Positions 19,850 to 30,507 of a DNA stretch of 39,427 nt are shown here, piece after piece. Position numbers and translations under genes: made by a program. Under the pieces are notes generated by a model. That model saw only the letters and a list, made by a program, of their open reading frames with translations, was not told the DNA's origin and ran no database searches. Each line of letters starts with the position of its first letter. The stretch's first letter is position 1. This DNA comes from Glomus cerebriforme (Eukaryota; Glomeromycota; Glomeromycetes; Glomerales; Glomeraceae), in assembly GCA_003550305.1 (NCBI GenBank), contig QKYT01000010.1, positions 395,145 through 434,571 of the forward strand. Reading direction: 5' to 3'.

Positions 19850-20488
19850 TCCCTTTAACCTTTTAAATTGAATTTAATAATTATAATCATAATGTATTTT
19901 GTATCAGTAATTAATTAGTATGTCAATGATCGGATTATTTATTACAATTTTTTTTTTTGGTTATTTTAGAAGTTTTTTTTTTATTTGCACAATTCTTGGA
20001 AATTTTTAAATAAATTCTCTCATAAGTCAGACCGAAATTATCAGTTATGACGTAATTTAATAAAGAAAAAAAGTGACTATTTATCTGTTATAGTTATCGA
20101 TTGGTTGAATAATAATAAGTCGTAAATTACTAAATAAGTCAAAATATAAATGATTTTTTTTTCTCGATTATTTCTTTATTTAACAAACGAAAAAAAATCG
20201 AAGATTCATATTAATTCTCCTAATTTGGTATCCGTCAACTGACAGCTAGTGTGCATCAGATGACTAATGCAGGCCAAACCTTCTTAAGGCATTATAAAAT
20301 CAGCCTATGATTTAGGCCGGACTGGCCGGTCGAAGCTTGGAGCCTTGGACGCATTTTTATGTGTAATCTTGGATAATTATAATAAATCAAATGTTGTTTC
20401 TCATTTTCTTAAGGCAAGAAAAGTTACAGATAAGATGTAATCCAAACTCGACCATATCCCAGATCAAACTTGGGATATCCTAAATCGG
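19850..20488. other. Gene-free interval
   Basis: It includes a GC-richer patch at 20230-20345 with GGCCGGACTGGCCGG and a small hairpin GCCTATGATTTAGGC. The final ten bases (20479-20488) are the left target duplication of the MITE. Confidence 0.4.
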
Positions 20489-20719
20489 GGTACGCCTAAA
20501 GCGGAGCAGAATCACGTGATTTTCGTAAAATTTTTGGCCGGAATTATGGCATTAAGAAATTATGCATGTGACAAATATATACAAGGTGATAAATAGGATT
20601 TACCTATCGAAAAAATTTTAAGTCCCTAGAATACTTAGGAAAAATGGAAAATGAAGGTGTGACGCGGGGTGACAGATATTCACTATGATCACGTGAATCT
20701 GCTCCGCTTTAGACGTCCC
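20489..20719. mobile_element. Mutator-like MITE, 231 bp, 32-bp inverted ends, 10-bp target duplication
   Basis: Left end 20489-20520 (GGTACGCCTAAAGCGGAGCA, GAATCACGTGAT) matches the reverse complement of the right end 20688-20719 at 29 of 32 positions. Flanks carry CCTAAATCGG on both sides (20479-20488 and 20720-20729), a perfect 10-bp direct repeat. A 9-11-bp target duplication is typical of Mutator-like elements; that assignment is inference. The interior is non-coding and contains TTTGGCCGGAATTATGGCA and GGTGTGACGCGGGGTGAC. Both ends carry TCACGTGA-type boxes (CACGTG at 20513 and 20690). It is a non-autonomous element. Relatives: 4731-4860, 12600-12725, 25014-25196. Confidence 0.9.
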
Positions 20720-20923
20720 CCTAAATCGGAAGTTCGATTTCAGACATCCGCCGGCAAACTGGAATTTCGATTTGGGATGATCTATGTTCCATGTCCCAAA
20801 TCCAACTTGTGATATTCCAAATTGCGTTGTATGTTTTAATATTTTTATTTATAAGACACGCCTCATATTTAAATTCTTGTCTTTAAAATATCCATTTTGT
20901 ATTAAAAATTTCCAATTATTCTT

Positions 20924-21112
20924 TTGCGCGCACCTTTTATTATCATCTCAATTATCTCATTACCGGATAATCACCTTCTATTAAAAGAGCATCCAATCGG
21001 TGTAACATTTAAAGTTAGACAAACAAATTTAAAGATTGCTCGGGTCACATGTGATTATAGACATTTTTATCTTATGTTCGGAAATAGTATCCGTAGAATG
21101 AACAACAAATAA
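20924..21112 (+). CDS. Possible terminal exon or gene fragment
   Basis: An open frame ends at TAA 21110 and carries normal-looking sequence (LPDNHLLLKEHPIGVTFKVR, QTNLKIARVTCDYRHFYLMF, GNSIRRMNNK). There is no ATG at its 5' end. Any real exon would start inside, after a splice acceptor I cannot place. It starts ~200 bp after the MITE and ends ~230 bp before gene B. Not recognised; may be chance. Confidence 0.25.
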   Translation: MRAPFIIISIISLPDNHLLLKEHPIGVTFKVRQTNLKIARVTCDYRHFYLMFGNSIRRMNNK

Positions 21113-21346
21113 TTCCATTAACTATATTAGAAGTCATTTACTTTCAAGGTTTTCTCTTTGGAATGATTGGCACAAACTTAATTTGGATCTGAGTCAGCGC
21201 CGAGTCAGTTTAATTTTGGTTTGGTCAAACAATTCATCATGTGATTATTAATTTTTTTTATTTAAATCCAAAAAAAAATCATAAATTATCTCGTATTTAA
21301 ATATTTCTTATAAAAATAATAGACAACTTCGTATTATATAATTTAC

Positions 21347-21856
21347 ATGCATCATTCACAAAGAAATATTAGTAATAATGTTCATGAATCCAATTCAACT
21401 GGATTTATTAATGGAATTAATAACTCAAATACACCACAAATAACTACTATCCAAGCAGAACATTCTTCATCAAATATTATCAATTGTAACGATCCTTCTT
21501 GCAGTTACAATAATTGCTCTTCCATGATGAGTGACAATAATACTCTCCATGCGCAGACAAGAATTCCTTCTAGTAATAACTGTCAACAATCCACTAATAG
21601 CATTTTATGCAATAACGCTATTAATTCAACTGACCATAGTAATCATCAACAATTTATGCCCGATAACGCTCCATCTCCGTCGCAATCGCAATACAATGAT
21701 CAAAATCTTTCTCAATCTAATCTCTTTCCTTTATTTCATTCACTTAGTATTATTATAAATTCTCCTCAGACAAATATTACAATTATGCCAGTAGTTAATA
21801 GTTCAGATATTCAAAATCAACATCAACAAGATACAAATAACTCACGTCAACAATAA
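21347..21856 (+). CDS. Hypothetical protein B, 169 aa, Asn/Ser/Gln-rich, intact copy
   Basis: The ATG at 21347 opens MHHSQRNISNNVHESNSTGF. The chain is dominated by Asn, Ser, Gln, Thr and His and is likely disordered. Two features are conserved in the paralog B' (17247): a small Cys cluster CNDPSCSYNNC (residues ~47-57), which could bind a metal, and a hydrophobic strand SLSIIINSPQTNITIMPV (~131-148). The C-terminus is NSRQQ. No signal peptide or membrane span. The duplicated block also covers ~100 bp upstream (TTTTTTTATTTAAATCC) and ~250 bp downstream (TTTTATTTCTCCCA, ACATTTAAATAAAATA, CTATAACTGAAGCGT), so its promoter and 3' end are probably included. Prion-like or nuclear scaffold roles are possible for such composition but unproven. 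Confidence 0.78.
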   Translation: MHHSQRNISNNVHESNSTGFINGINNSNTPQITTIQAEHSSSNIINCNDPSCSYNNCSSMMSDNNTLHAQTRIPSSNNCQQSTNSILCNNAINSTDHSNHQQFMPDNAPSPSQSQYNDQNLSQSNLFPLFHSLSIIINSPQTNITIMPVVNSSDIQNQHQQDTNNSRQQ

Positions 21857-22109
21857 ATTAAATGAATAATTTTACACAGAACTATTTAGAAATTTAACTT
21901 TTTATTTCTCCCATTTTTACTTTCAGTTATTCTAGTTTTCTTTATTTTTGATGATAGATTAGAGATATCTATCAACCATTGTATTACATTTAAATAAAAT
22001 ACTATTTAGTAAATAATTGGCGAGGATAATTTTTAATTTTCTTACAATTTGGGATTTCTAACATAAATATTTTAAGCAATAACCTATAACTGAAGCGTGG
22101 TCCAGAGTA

Positions 22110-24940
22110 ACTAGTTTTTGATTATATCGCATTATGAACAACTTGTATATTATACCATAATTCTACTAACCTTCAATGAGCACAAAACGTCATAATTTAC
22201 GCATTTATTATTGAAATATTCCTAGTCTTATTCTGTAATTAAAATTGGAAATGTAAGTTGTAAAAAATTTTAAAAAAAATTTCTTCGTCTAGTATATGTA
22301 CAAAACCGTTGCTTAAAAAATATAAATTAAAACTTATATGTTATATAAATGGAACGAGTAAATGAAGTTTCTCTGGATATTCAATTAAAAAATTATCTAT
22401 GTTTTTATACAAAGAAATTATTTTTTCTTAAAGTATGTTACTATATAAAAAATGGATTGTTGTTATTTATTTTATAGCTGTATTATATAGTTTAAATATT
22501 ATTTAGATAAAATTACGATAAAGAATTTGTTTTATATATATAATCATATCAAAAAAAAATAAATAAATAAATAAATAAATAAATATTTTTCATGTACTGT
22601 ACCATCTGTATGACAACCCGACAGAGAATCATAAATAAATAATAAATATATAAAACTCGAATATTTGTGAATATTAAACCACGGATTAACGTGAATAAAT
22701 TAATGGATACAAATGAAATAATGAAATGTGTAATAATTCGTATAAACATCCTCTATCAATAGATAGTGCGTATAAAGAAAAGATCTATCTTCATTACGGT
22801 TAATTTAGTAGACCTCTTTTTTTTTTATTATTATTTAAATAGAATTATTTGAAAAAGATGATCCGATTATTCATGAAATCATAAATAGCTTCATTCATGT
22901 AATTAATAATAACGGACTTTATTCCTAACAAAAACTTCCTTTGAATTTATTATTATCAAAATACAATGATTAGCTTTTAATTCCATGATGCACCTCAAAA
23001 AGCTTTTATTGAAAAGGATATCAAAATAAAACTAAAAAAAGTTTGAACCGTTGATTTAACAGTCATCAATATAAAAAAAAAAATTTTTTATCCAAAAATT
23101 TATAATTTATATAAATATGTGTATATTTTTTACATCAAAGTTTAATAAAATATTGTTGACAACTCTAAAAAAAAAGGTTTTTTATTTTTTTTTATATGTA
23201 TATATAATAAACATATATACAAGAATCTAGTTAAATAGCAGTTTTTTAATATAAAAAAAGGAAATTCAAATAGGAAATAGATGTATAAGTCCGTTGGCGT
23301 TCTTTAAAGTTAATATTGATTGATCAAATGAAAGCGGATTTTTCATTCATCAATTATTGTGTTCTTCTCAAGCATGCTCACTTTTAAAAAAAACAAAGAA
23401 ATATGATAGCGTTACGTTACATTTTGTGAATAATCAGGTATAGTTTATGTATTAAATAGTTAATATTATCCAGATAAAATATTTTTACTTATTGTAAAAA
23501 ATTTTTTTTTATTGTGCATGGATGAATTGGACAATATTCATTTGATTACAGTTTTTAATTTCTTATCAAAATTATTGTTTTTCAACTTATCATCTAACGT
23601 ACTGAATGGATGGTGATTAGGAAATTCATAATGTTAATCGTAAATGACAAAAAAAACTTTCCTTCTTGATGCTATCATAACATAATAGCCTATCTCAATA
23701 ATATAATAAAAAGATTATATTATCGAAAGTTTTTTAAAAAAATCACCAATTGTAGTTTAAAAGAGATAAAACATATAATTTTATTGTCTTCCTTTCAAGT
23801 TTTGCTCAAAAAAATCACGGCGTAAAACGATATAAAAATTATGAGCATGTTCAATTGTTTGGCAAACCTTAAAATATGCTATTAAAGTTAGTTAAGTTAC
23901 TTTAATGATTGTGTAATAGTTTAATATCATACAAACTTCGTTGCACCCGTGAGAATTTTTTTGTATGACTAAAAATATATAATCTGCACAACGTCTCACA
24001 GATTCTCACTTTCTACTCTTTACCTTTTTTGTTCTAATTTTTTTTTCTTAAATTTTTTTTTTTTTTTCAAAATTTTTGCTCGTATTTTTTTTTCGCAAAT
24101 AAGAAATAATAAAAAATTTTTCTTTGTGATTTCCGCCACAAACATGTTGAACAATACATTTCATTGTATTAATTTTAATGATAATAATCAGATTATCTAT
24201 CCATTTGCTTGAACAATATCCCGTAAACGGATTAATATTATGTATCTAATCCGCGGCAATCAACAGATAAATAAATGAAGATTGTAATGGTTTTTAAACA
24301 CAATTAATACACCAGTTAAAAGTAACCCCGAATATAAAGTAATTGATTAATTATATATACATGAAAGTGTACGGCTGAAAACGAAAATAAACTTCCAAAT
24401 GAAATGATTAAAAAGGAATCCTTTTACCTATTGCAGTTATTTCAAATTTTTTTAAATTTAATTAAATGAATGTATATAATCGGGATTTTCCACATAACAG
24501 ATAACTTATTGTCATTGATTAATATTATAAAAATTAGTTAATGTAGAACTTTCGACACAAAGAAATAATTTATTTTGTTTATCAACATATGATTGATCAA
24601 GCATCTTCTCAAAAAAAAAAATGTTTAATTCAGAAGTTATGTTTGGACTTTAAATACGTGAATTTCAATTTAGAAACATAAAGTTTCTTTTATGAGTTAT
24701 ATCTGGTTTCGATTCGGCCGAATTATTTAAATTATTTAATTTTAGACCCGAAAATTCTACAAATCAAAATATGTAACGGATGATCGTTAACCACTTTAGG
24801 TAAATTAAATAATTTAGTTATTTTTTATTTTAGATCTAGGTTTTTTAAAACGCTGTTTAGTATTTATAAATAAAAAAATAATTAACAATTCAAAATACGG
24901 AATGTTATAATCTCAAATTACGGCACTTCCTACAGTAAAG
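22110..24940. other. Long gene-free AT-rich interval
   Basis: Apart from the microsatellite and poly-T tracts near 24040-24070, I see no coding segment above noise. A 32-codon frame at 23518 (MDELDNIHLITVFNFLSKLL) is too short to call. Part of 22965-23120 resembles 1620-1780. Confidence 0.45.
22557..22584. repeat. (AAAT)7 microsatellite
   Basis: Seven perfect AAAT units. It feeds a spurious minus-strand frame (22549-22749) with a Phe/Ile/Tyr repeat end. Confidence 0.9.
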
Positions 24941-24944
24941 TATG

Positions 24945-25285
24945 GATATCCGTAGTTCAATCCACGGATATCTGGGTATATTCATGCCGGCCAGAATTAT
25001 TGTAGATGATCATCCCACGTCTAAAGCGGAGAGTAAATCACGTGATAATAGTTAAAAATATTTGTCACCCCATTTTTATTATGATAAAGTGAAAACCTAT
25101 TTGCCACACATTATTTGTCACTATATAATTTTTTAATGCCGTAGTGCTGGCCAAAAATCTGTCTAAATCGTGCGATTTACCTCTTTAGATAACCCCAAAA
25201 ATGGGAACAATCGTCATGTTTCTGGCCGGAATTATAAATTTGGCCGAATACTGATGAATATCCGGATATTGGGCAGATATATATG
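24945..25285. repeat. GGATATCC-rich repeat interrupted by a MITE copy
   Basis: Left flank: GGATATCCG, CCACGGATATCTGGG, GCCGGCCAGAATTATTG. Right flank: CTGGCCGGAATTATAAAT, GAATATCCGGATATTGGG. The two flanks look like inverted counterparts with the 25014-25196 MITE lying between them, so this is probably a nested insertion. Related GGATATCCG text occurs at 28686-28850. Confidence 0.45.
25014..25196. mobile_element. Reversed, shortened copy of the TCACGTGA MITE
   Basis: The plus-strand left end CCCACGTCTAAAGCGGAG, then GTAAATCACGTGAT, matches the right end of the 20489 element. The other end (reverse complement GGGGTTATCTAAAGAGG, then TTTTTGGCCAGCACTACGGC, ATTAAAAAATTATATAGTGA) matches its left end and interior, so this copy is inverted. 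It is about 50 bp shorter and has lost one CACGTG (now CGCACG). No target duplication is evident, which indicates an older insertion. Confidence 0.75.
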
Positions 25286-25289
25286 AAAA

Positions 25290-27000
25290 TTATGAAAATT
25301 TAAATAATAGAAAAATTTAGAATTTTAGATTACATATTTGTTAAATCGTAGCTTATCATTTTACCTTATGATTCGGTTAGCGTGGCTATAAAATTTTTTC
25401 AATTTTGTATATTTAAATGTTTAAAGTAATGTGACCGCACCATTTTTTTTTACTAAGTATTCACAAAGATAAATACTGTATAAGTAAAAAAATAAAATCT
25501 ATTATACACTGTACATGTTAATCTTGAATTGATAAAATATTAAATTTTAGAATGTAAGTTCTGCAGTAAAAATGTTTCGGTAAGAATCGCTAAAAGTCGT
25601 GTTAATATTATAAATTTTGCATAATTATCTATAACTTATGTCAAAGTCTCTTATAAAGTAGTATATTTTTATGGAAAGAAAAACACAACTTGATTCAATA
25701 AAATTTTAAATATGAAAAAAAATCGTTCAATTTATAATCATTGTTATTTCGTACAATGGAATTACGTGTTAACGGCTATTCGCAGGAATAACTGGTAACT
25801 GGCTGTCCGCACTCACGTGATGCGACGCGATTCGGCGATTGGTTGTATTGGTTATACGTAAAACTCATGTTCATGACAGCTTATCAGTTATAAACTTTAT
25901 TATTTGTAATTTATAAAAATAATAAATTTTTACTATTTTATTTTATTTGTTTTATTATAAAAAAATATACATAAGAATAATAATAATTAAAATCTATTAT
26001 TCATTATTCACATCACTGATACCGAAAGTATCATGTGTAGGATGTGTAGGGAGGGCCTGCCTTTAGCAGGCCTTACACACGATCATTGGTGTTTAAATTT
26101 ATATTCTGGTTAAATTAGAATTATAATCTTAAAATCATTTTAAGATAAGGGATTACTTTTCATCTGATTAGATAATGTGTTTTAATCTTTTTGAAATTTA
26201 AACTGTAAACGGTAAATAACTTCGGTTCAGGTAAATTACGTAATACTGATCGTTGAAGAATAATGCAATTCCCATTGTTTATTATTTTTTAATGTAAGGA
26301 ATGATTGATAAATGATCTATTATTTTCAAATCAAATATTACCTTAAGCGGTCATACACTATACTAATACAGTAAATACCTTAAAAACTGAAAGGAAATTT
26401 ATCATAAGACATAAATCATAATATATAAAAGGAACTGATTTACGCCAATTTTCATTGATGTGTCCTAAAAATTCGAATAAAAAAGATCAAAACTCTTTCA
26501 AAAATTCAAATAAAGACTAACACGAAATCTTATTTAATTAATAATGTTTCTGATTGATAAGTTTCTTTTATTTGGTCGCTAAACTTCAATTTGATTCACG
26601 GTTTAATTGTTTCACGAACGCCTTATCGTACGTAATGGTTTATTTTTTTGTACATTAATCAATTTATTGTTATATAAAAACGACTTCGAAATTAATGAAT
26701 AAAGTATTCAAAAGGAGATATCTCCGTTGGCGTATTTATATTATTCAAAATTTAGTTTATGTAAGCTATAGTTATGTAATTAAAAATCGATTTTACGGTG
26801 ATTATAAATTATTTCAAAGATAATAAAATTTAGATTATTTGGTGTAATAATAAACTTTTTCAGAATCCGTGTTACTTTATATTTTTAAGTAATATATAAA
26901 TATATCCGCTCGAAAAATTTTTTATTGTGCCCTTTTTTTTCTTTTTTTCACTCATATAACATATAAAGATATTAAGAATAAAGATATTAAGATAATATAA
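25290..27000. other. Gene-free interval before the 27008 gene
   Basis: Apart from the hairpin at 26043-26080 and an ACTCACGTGATG site at 25811-25822, I see nothing supported. The last ~130 bp (TATA-rich with C/T tracts) is presumably the promoter of the 27008 gene, but lacks the GTAYCRTAAAAC box of its relatives. Confidence 0.4.
26043..26080. repeat. Strong GC-rich hairpin
   Basis: TGTGTAGGGAGGGCCTGC and GCAGGCCTTACACAC pair around a five-base loop (CTTTA), with a 7-bp perfect GC core (GGCCTGC/GCAGGCC) and an outer GTGTA/TACAC stem. A direct repeat ATGTGTAGG lies just before it. This is the most GC-rich stem in the window. It could be a small structured RNA or the remnant of an inverted-repeat element. 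It lacks the T run of a Pol III or bacterial terminator. Confidence 0.6.
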
Positions 27001-27007
27001 AACGACA

Positions 27008-27205
27008 ATGCCTTCTCAAAGAAGACATAATCAATTGAGAAGACGAAGAATAAACAGGATATACAGAAGGAATATTCAACTTAACATACTCAATAATAAT
27101 GGAGGCGCAAGAAATATCGCGAATCTTCCAGTCCTTCCTCAACGAATTACGGATGATTCATTATTGATGGTAGTTGAATTTTTCAATGGATTTTCTTTCC
27201 ATTAA
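27008..27205 (+). CDS. Tiny Arg-rich protein (65 aa) of a four-member local family
   Basis: The ATG at 27008 opens MPSQRRHNQLRRRRINRIYR, followed by RNIQLNILNNNGGARNIANL and ends MVVEFFNGFSFH. The first 23 residues contain ten Arg, enough for nuclear or RNA/DNA targeting. The middle is Asn-rich and the last ~20 residues are acidic-then-aromatic. The closest relative is 36550-36750 (identical MPSQRRHNQL and RRRINRIYRRNI). A more distant relative lies at 31280-31486, and a frameshifted one at 4481. The start is fixed by conservation of MPS(Q/Y)RR in the open copies. No signal peptide, no Cys. Conservation of both ends with variable middle, across copies in both orientations, argues that the frame is under selection. 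The family is not known to me. Confidence 0.78.
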   Translation: MPSQRRHNQLRRRRINRIYRRNIQLNILNNNGGARNIANLPVLPQRITDDSLLMVVEFFNGFSFH

Positions 27206-28680
27206 CTTTGACAAATTTTAACGACTAAAAAAGAATAGAAACAATTTTGATTCTTTTTGATCATTTATTATATTAGAAATAATACCATACATATTAGTTA
27301 CTTTAATATTTATTGGTTTATTTCTTGTTTATGCTTTTAATCATTAAATAAACTATAATTTCCCTAAAATTCTTTTGATCATGAATTTTCTGCCTTGATT
27401 TCAGGTTTTCTATTAAGATTTAATTTAAAATTTAATATATTTGATTTACTAGAATTTATTTGTGAATAAAATTTACAGTATTTTTTTTTAAAAAAAAAGT
27501 CATTTAAATGAATTTAATACGAAAAGATTTAATATTCTAAAACTAGAATTTAAATAGTAGGAAAATATAATATTTATAATCATGCAGCGGAACTTGAACT
27601 TTGTAACACGTTACATATGTCAATAGCTCTCATGCCCCATTTCAATTTGGAACTGGGACAAATCCTATCCGAATCATATTATAAACTTTTAAGACGTATA
27701 AATTTATAGGAGAGAAGGGCTTTTCTAAGGTTGAAGAGGTTATTGTTCAGTTAATTTTGAGAAAATGAAAAAATGAAAATTTTGATTTTACAAGTAAATT
27801 TATTTTTCATTTTACAGTAAACTTTTATCGAAATTTTGGTTCAATTATCAAAATTATTTAAAATATTGATTTGTTTTTTTTTGTGCAGTGACAACCACTT
27901 GCGTGTAACATTGTAACATTTAACAAACTTCTAATTTAAGATAATAAAAGTAATCAAACCTTGAATATGTTTCAATTTAAAATAAAAGCGAGATCATAAA
28001 GTATCTATTGCTCAAAAAAAAATTTTTTTAAAGTTTGTAATAAGTTTTAAAATAAGTTACATTTGTTAAGATCTGCTTTTTAGAATTTACAAATTGGAGC
28101 GATAGATTTAGGTGATACAATTTATGTCATACTATATGCCAGGTTACAGCAGGAATGCTCCGAGCCTCCAGTTACTTGACCCGAATTTTACGGGTTGATC
28201 ATTTAAATACGCGAGTAATCGGGTGATCAGGTGATTTTCGCGAATTTTTAAACTAGAACTAGAACGAATTTCTTAATTTCCTGTTTTATCCAGTTATTTT
28301 TTTACTTAAATAAATTAAAAATTTTGTCCGTATGAATGAGAATAATTATAAATCAATTTACTTAAAAAGGTAAAATACCCTTCCTTTCAATTTGTTTCAC
28401 TTGAAACCCTGATTGGTGCAATATTACTTATTAAATTACTGCGCAAAAGAAAAATAGAAAATAAACTTTAATGCAAATAATAATTATTAATTAATTAAAT
28501 TAAACACAATATTAAATTAATAAAAGAATTCTAATTCACCAAAAAGTTTTTATTAATTTAGAGGGTTTCACAGGCTAACCGATTTTTTTAGTCATAATCA
28601 ATCAGATGGTTGAAAGCAAATCAAATATATAGATACTTTTTATAACAACAATATTGTTTCTTCTATGAAATAATGAAATA
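27206..28680. other. Gene-free interval
   Basis: AT-rich with GC-richer patches at 27585-27680 and 28130-28260; the latter has ACCCGAATTTTACGGGT, a small hairpin, and GGGTGATCAGGTGATTTTCG. No coding segment is supported. Confidence 0.4.
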
Positions 28681-28685
28681 GTGAT

Positions 28686-28850
28686 GCAATCCGTCTATCC
28701 GCCATCCGGATATGTAGCGCGGATATCCGTCAGTATTATAATCCGATCCTCGGATTGCTGCGGATCAACCTTTGAATATCCGGATCAGACATACAGTATA
28801 TCCGCCATCCACGGATACGGATAAACGGATGGAGGATATCCGCGGATTGA
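28686..28850. repeat. GGATATCC-rich dispersed repeat
   Basis: TATCCGCCATCCGGATA, GCGGATATCCG, ATATCCGGATC, CCATCCACGGATACGGATA and GGATATCCGCGG are packed into 165 bp, giving many overlapping inverted repeats of CGGATATCCG type. Shares its vocabulary with 24945-25285. Non-coding; possibly the end structures of a foldback element. Confidence 0.55.
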
Positions 28851-29085
28851 AACATTAATATGAAAGACCAAATCCAAGTTCATTTTCATAAAAAAATCTA
28901 GAATGTTGGTTAAGATAGATGTATAAAAAAAGTTATATTCTCTTAGCAATTATATTCCAAATTTCCATATAAAAATTTTTTTCACTAAAAGACTTTTTCA
29001 TTAAATTTTCAATGTCAATAATGTAGCATAATTTGGATTATATAGTAATGTGTGTTTTTTTCTAATATTTCTTTTTATTATTATT

Positions 29086-29195
29086 TCCAGGTATTTCTTC
29101 TCCTTACTGTTCTCTTGTTATTTCTTATACCTTCCATCTCTCTTGGTATTTCCCTGGTATTTCTTCATCTTTTTATCCTTCCTGGCGCCTGCTTC
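29086..29195. repeat. Pyrimidine-rich GGTATTTC repeat
   Basis: CCAGGTATTTCTTC, TTGTTATTTCTTATACC, TTGGTATTTCCCTGG and TATTTCTTC form about four imperfect 25-28-bp units on a strongly C/T-biased strand. The hydrophobic 64-codon frame over it (29052-29246) is best explained by this bias. Confidence 0.55.
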
Positions 29196-30119
29196 TTCCT
29201 GATTACAAACGATCCATCAAAAATTTCGGCAAATTATAATGATTAATAAAATTTTTATGTGTGATGTCAATTCATCGATTCATAAAAATATGTCTTTAAC
29301 TTTGAGGATTCTTGCTCATTATATACAGTAATTATACTGTGAATATTAGCCATATTATATCATCATATTATAAATAATCTTTGTTTTTAAAATTAAATTT
29401 TAGTCCCATTTCTTGAACAGTACCAAAAAGATTAAATATTCTAAAATATAATTTGGTTTACTTAATTAATTTAATAAAATTATTTTTTAACAAAGGCCAT
29501 ATTCAAAAAATTTATAATAGAATTATTCTACAGAAAGTATAGAAATATAATGTTATGAGACATTAAAAAAACTTAACCTTGATAAAAGTATAAATAACTA
29601 TTAATTTACCATCTTAAGATGAATTTATTGCTATTCTTCATTTTATTGTTCAAATTTTGGATTCTACTAAACCAATTTCATATACTTTAAAGAATATTTT
29701 GAATAATACTAATAATAGCCATGCAAGTGTTTGACACTTTTCCATTTTTCAAATTACAGGAATAGTAATTTTTATTATTACTATTTTAAATTTGTCTAAC
29801 AAATTGTGAGAGGTAACCTCAGGTACAACGTCTACAACGTCATGTTCTCAATAATAAATTTTTTCAAGTATAATCGTTATTCTTTTTTATAAAAGCTTGC
29901 ACAATTTCTTTGCATATACATATTAAATTTTAAATTAAAAAGAATATATATTGAGGCGTCGAATATCTCAAATTAAAATTTAAAGTAATTGAAGCTTTTG
30001 CACGTTAGGATCTGCCTTTTTTAATATTCACACATAATCATTACAATGAATAGTCTTTTTAATTATCCGTATGCATGCGGGTAATTATAGAATCACCTGC
30101 AACACAAATCACTATAATA

Positions 30120-30292
30120 TTAATCCGTTCTGTAATTCACGTGAAACAATTTCAAAATTTCAGGTTTAATTGTCATGTGCTTTGCTGCGCCTCCAATATA
30201 GAAGCTATAATGGAATAATTCTATTAATGTCACTTTGCCTAGCAATCTAGATAATACTGACAAGTTCATATTATAATGTTGTTGAGCATCTG
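30120..30292 (-). CDS. Probable terminal exon of an unrecognised gene
   Basis: On the minus strand a strong acceptor (TTTTTGGTTCTTAACAG) is followed at 30292 by an open frame: DAQQHYNMNLSVLSRLLGKV, TLIELFHYSFYIGGAAKHMT, IKPEILKLFHVNYRTD, then TAA at 30120-30122. The 56 codons have ordinary globular composition with Gly-Gly-Ala-Ala. An upstream exon may end at a donor GTAGGT near 30437: the partial codon T would join CA to give Ser, with IQYGIMLYE before it. That part is speculative. The stop is followed by AT-rich DNA and then GC-richer ATTACCCGCATGCATACGG. A CACGTG (30138) lies inside the coding sequence. I do not recognise the family, and whether the rest of the gene survives is unclear. 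Confidence 0.45.
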
Positions 30293-30488
30293 CTGTTAAG
30301 AACCAAAAATATCAACCAGTTAGAAATTAAATATTTTTTAATGAATTTGTTAATTTATTTTGTCGTCTTTAACTAAAAGTCATATTATTTGATTAATAAT
30401 ATTCATACATGTATATGAAGAATTCTACAACCTACACTCGTACAGCATAATGCCATACTGAATTATGGTTTAGTGAATAATTAGTTAC

Positions 30489-30507
30489 ACGATGCAAAAT
30501 GCATCGT
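30489..30507. repeat. 19-bp hairpin
   Basis: ACGATGCA and TGCATCGT pair perfectly around AAA. Another GCATG-type text follows. No gene context explains it. Confidence 0.6.

Noticed and set aside
21531..21758. 75-codon plus ORF inside gene B
   Set aside because: Alternative frame of B; Ile/Leu/Asn-rich and not preserved as such in B'.
22549..22749. 66-codon hydrophobic minus ORF
   Set aside because: Ends in an (AAAT)n microsatellite and is Ile/Phe-rich; no start context or relatives.
29052..29246. 64-codon hydrophobic ORF resembling a membrane protein
   Set aside because: Reads across a pyrimidine-rich repeat; Leu/Phe/Ile content follows from C/T bias.
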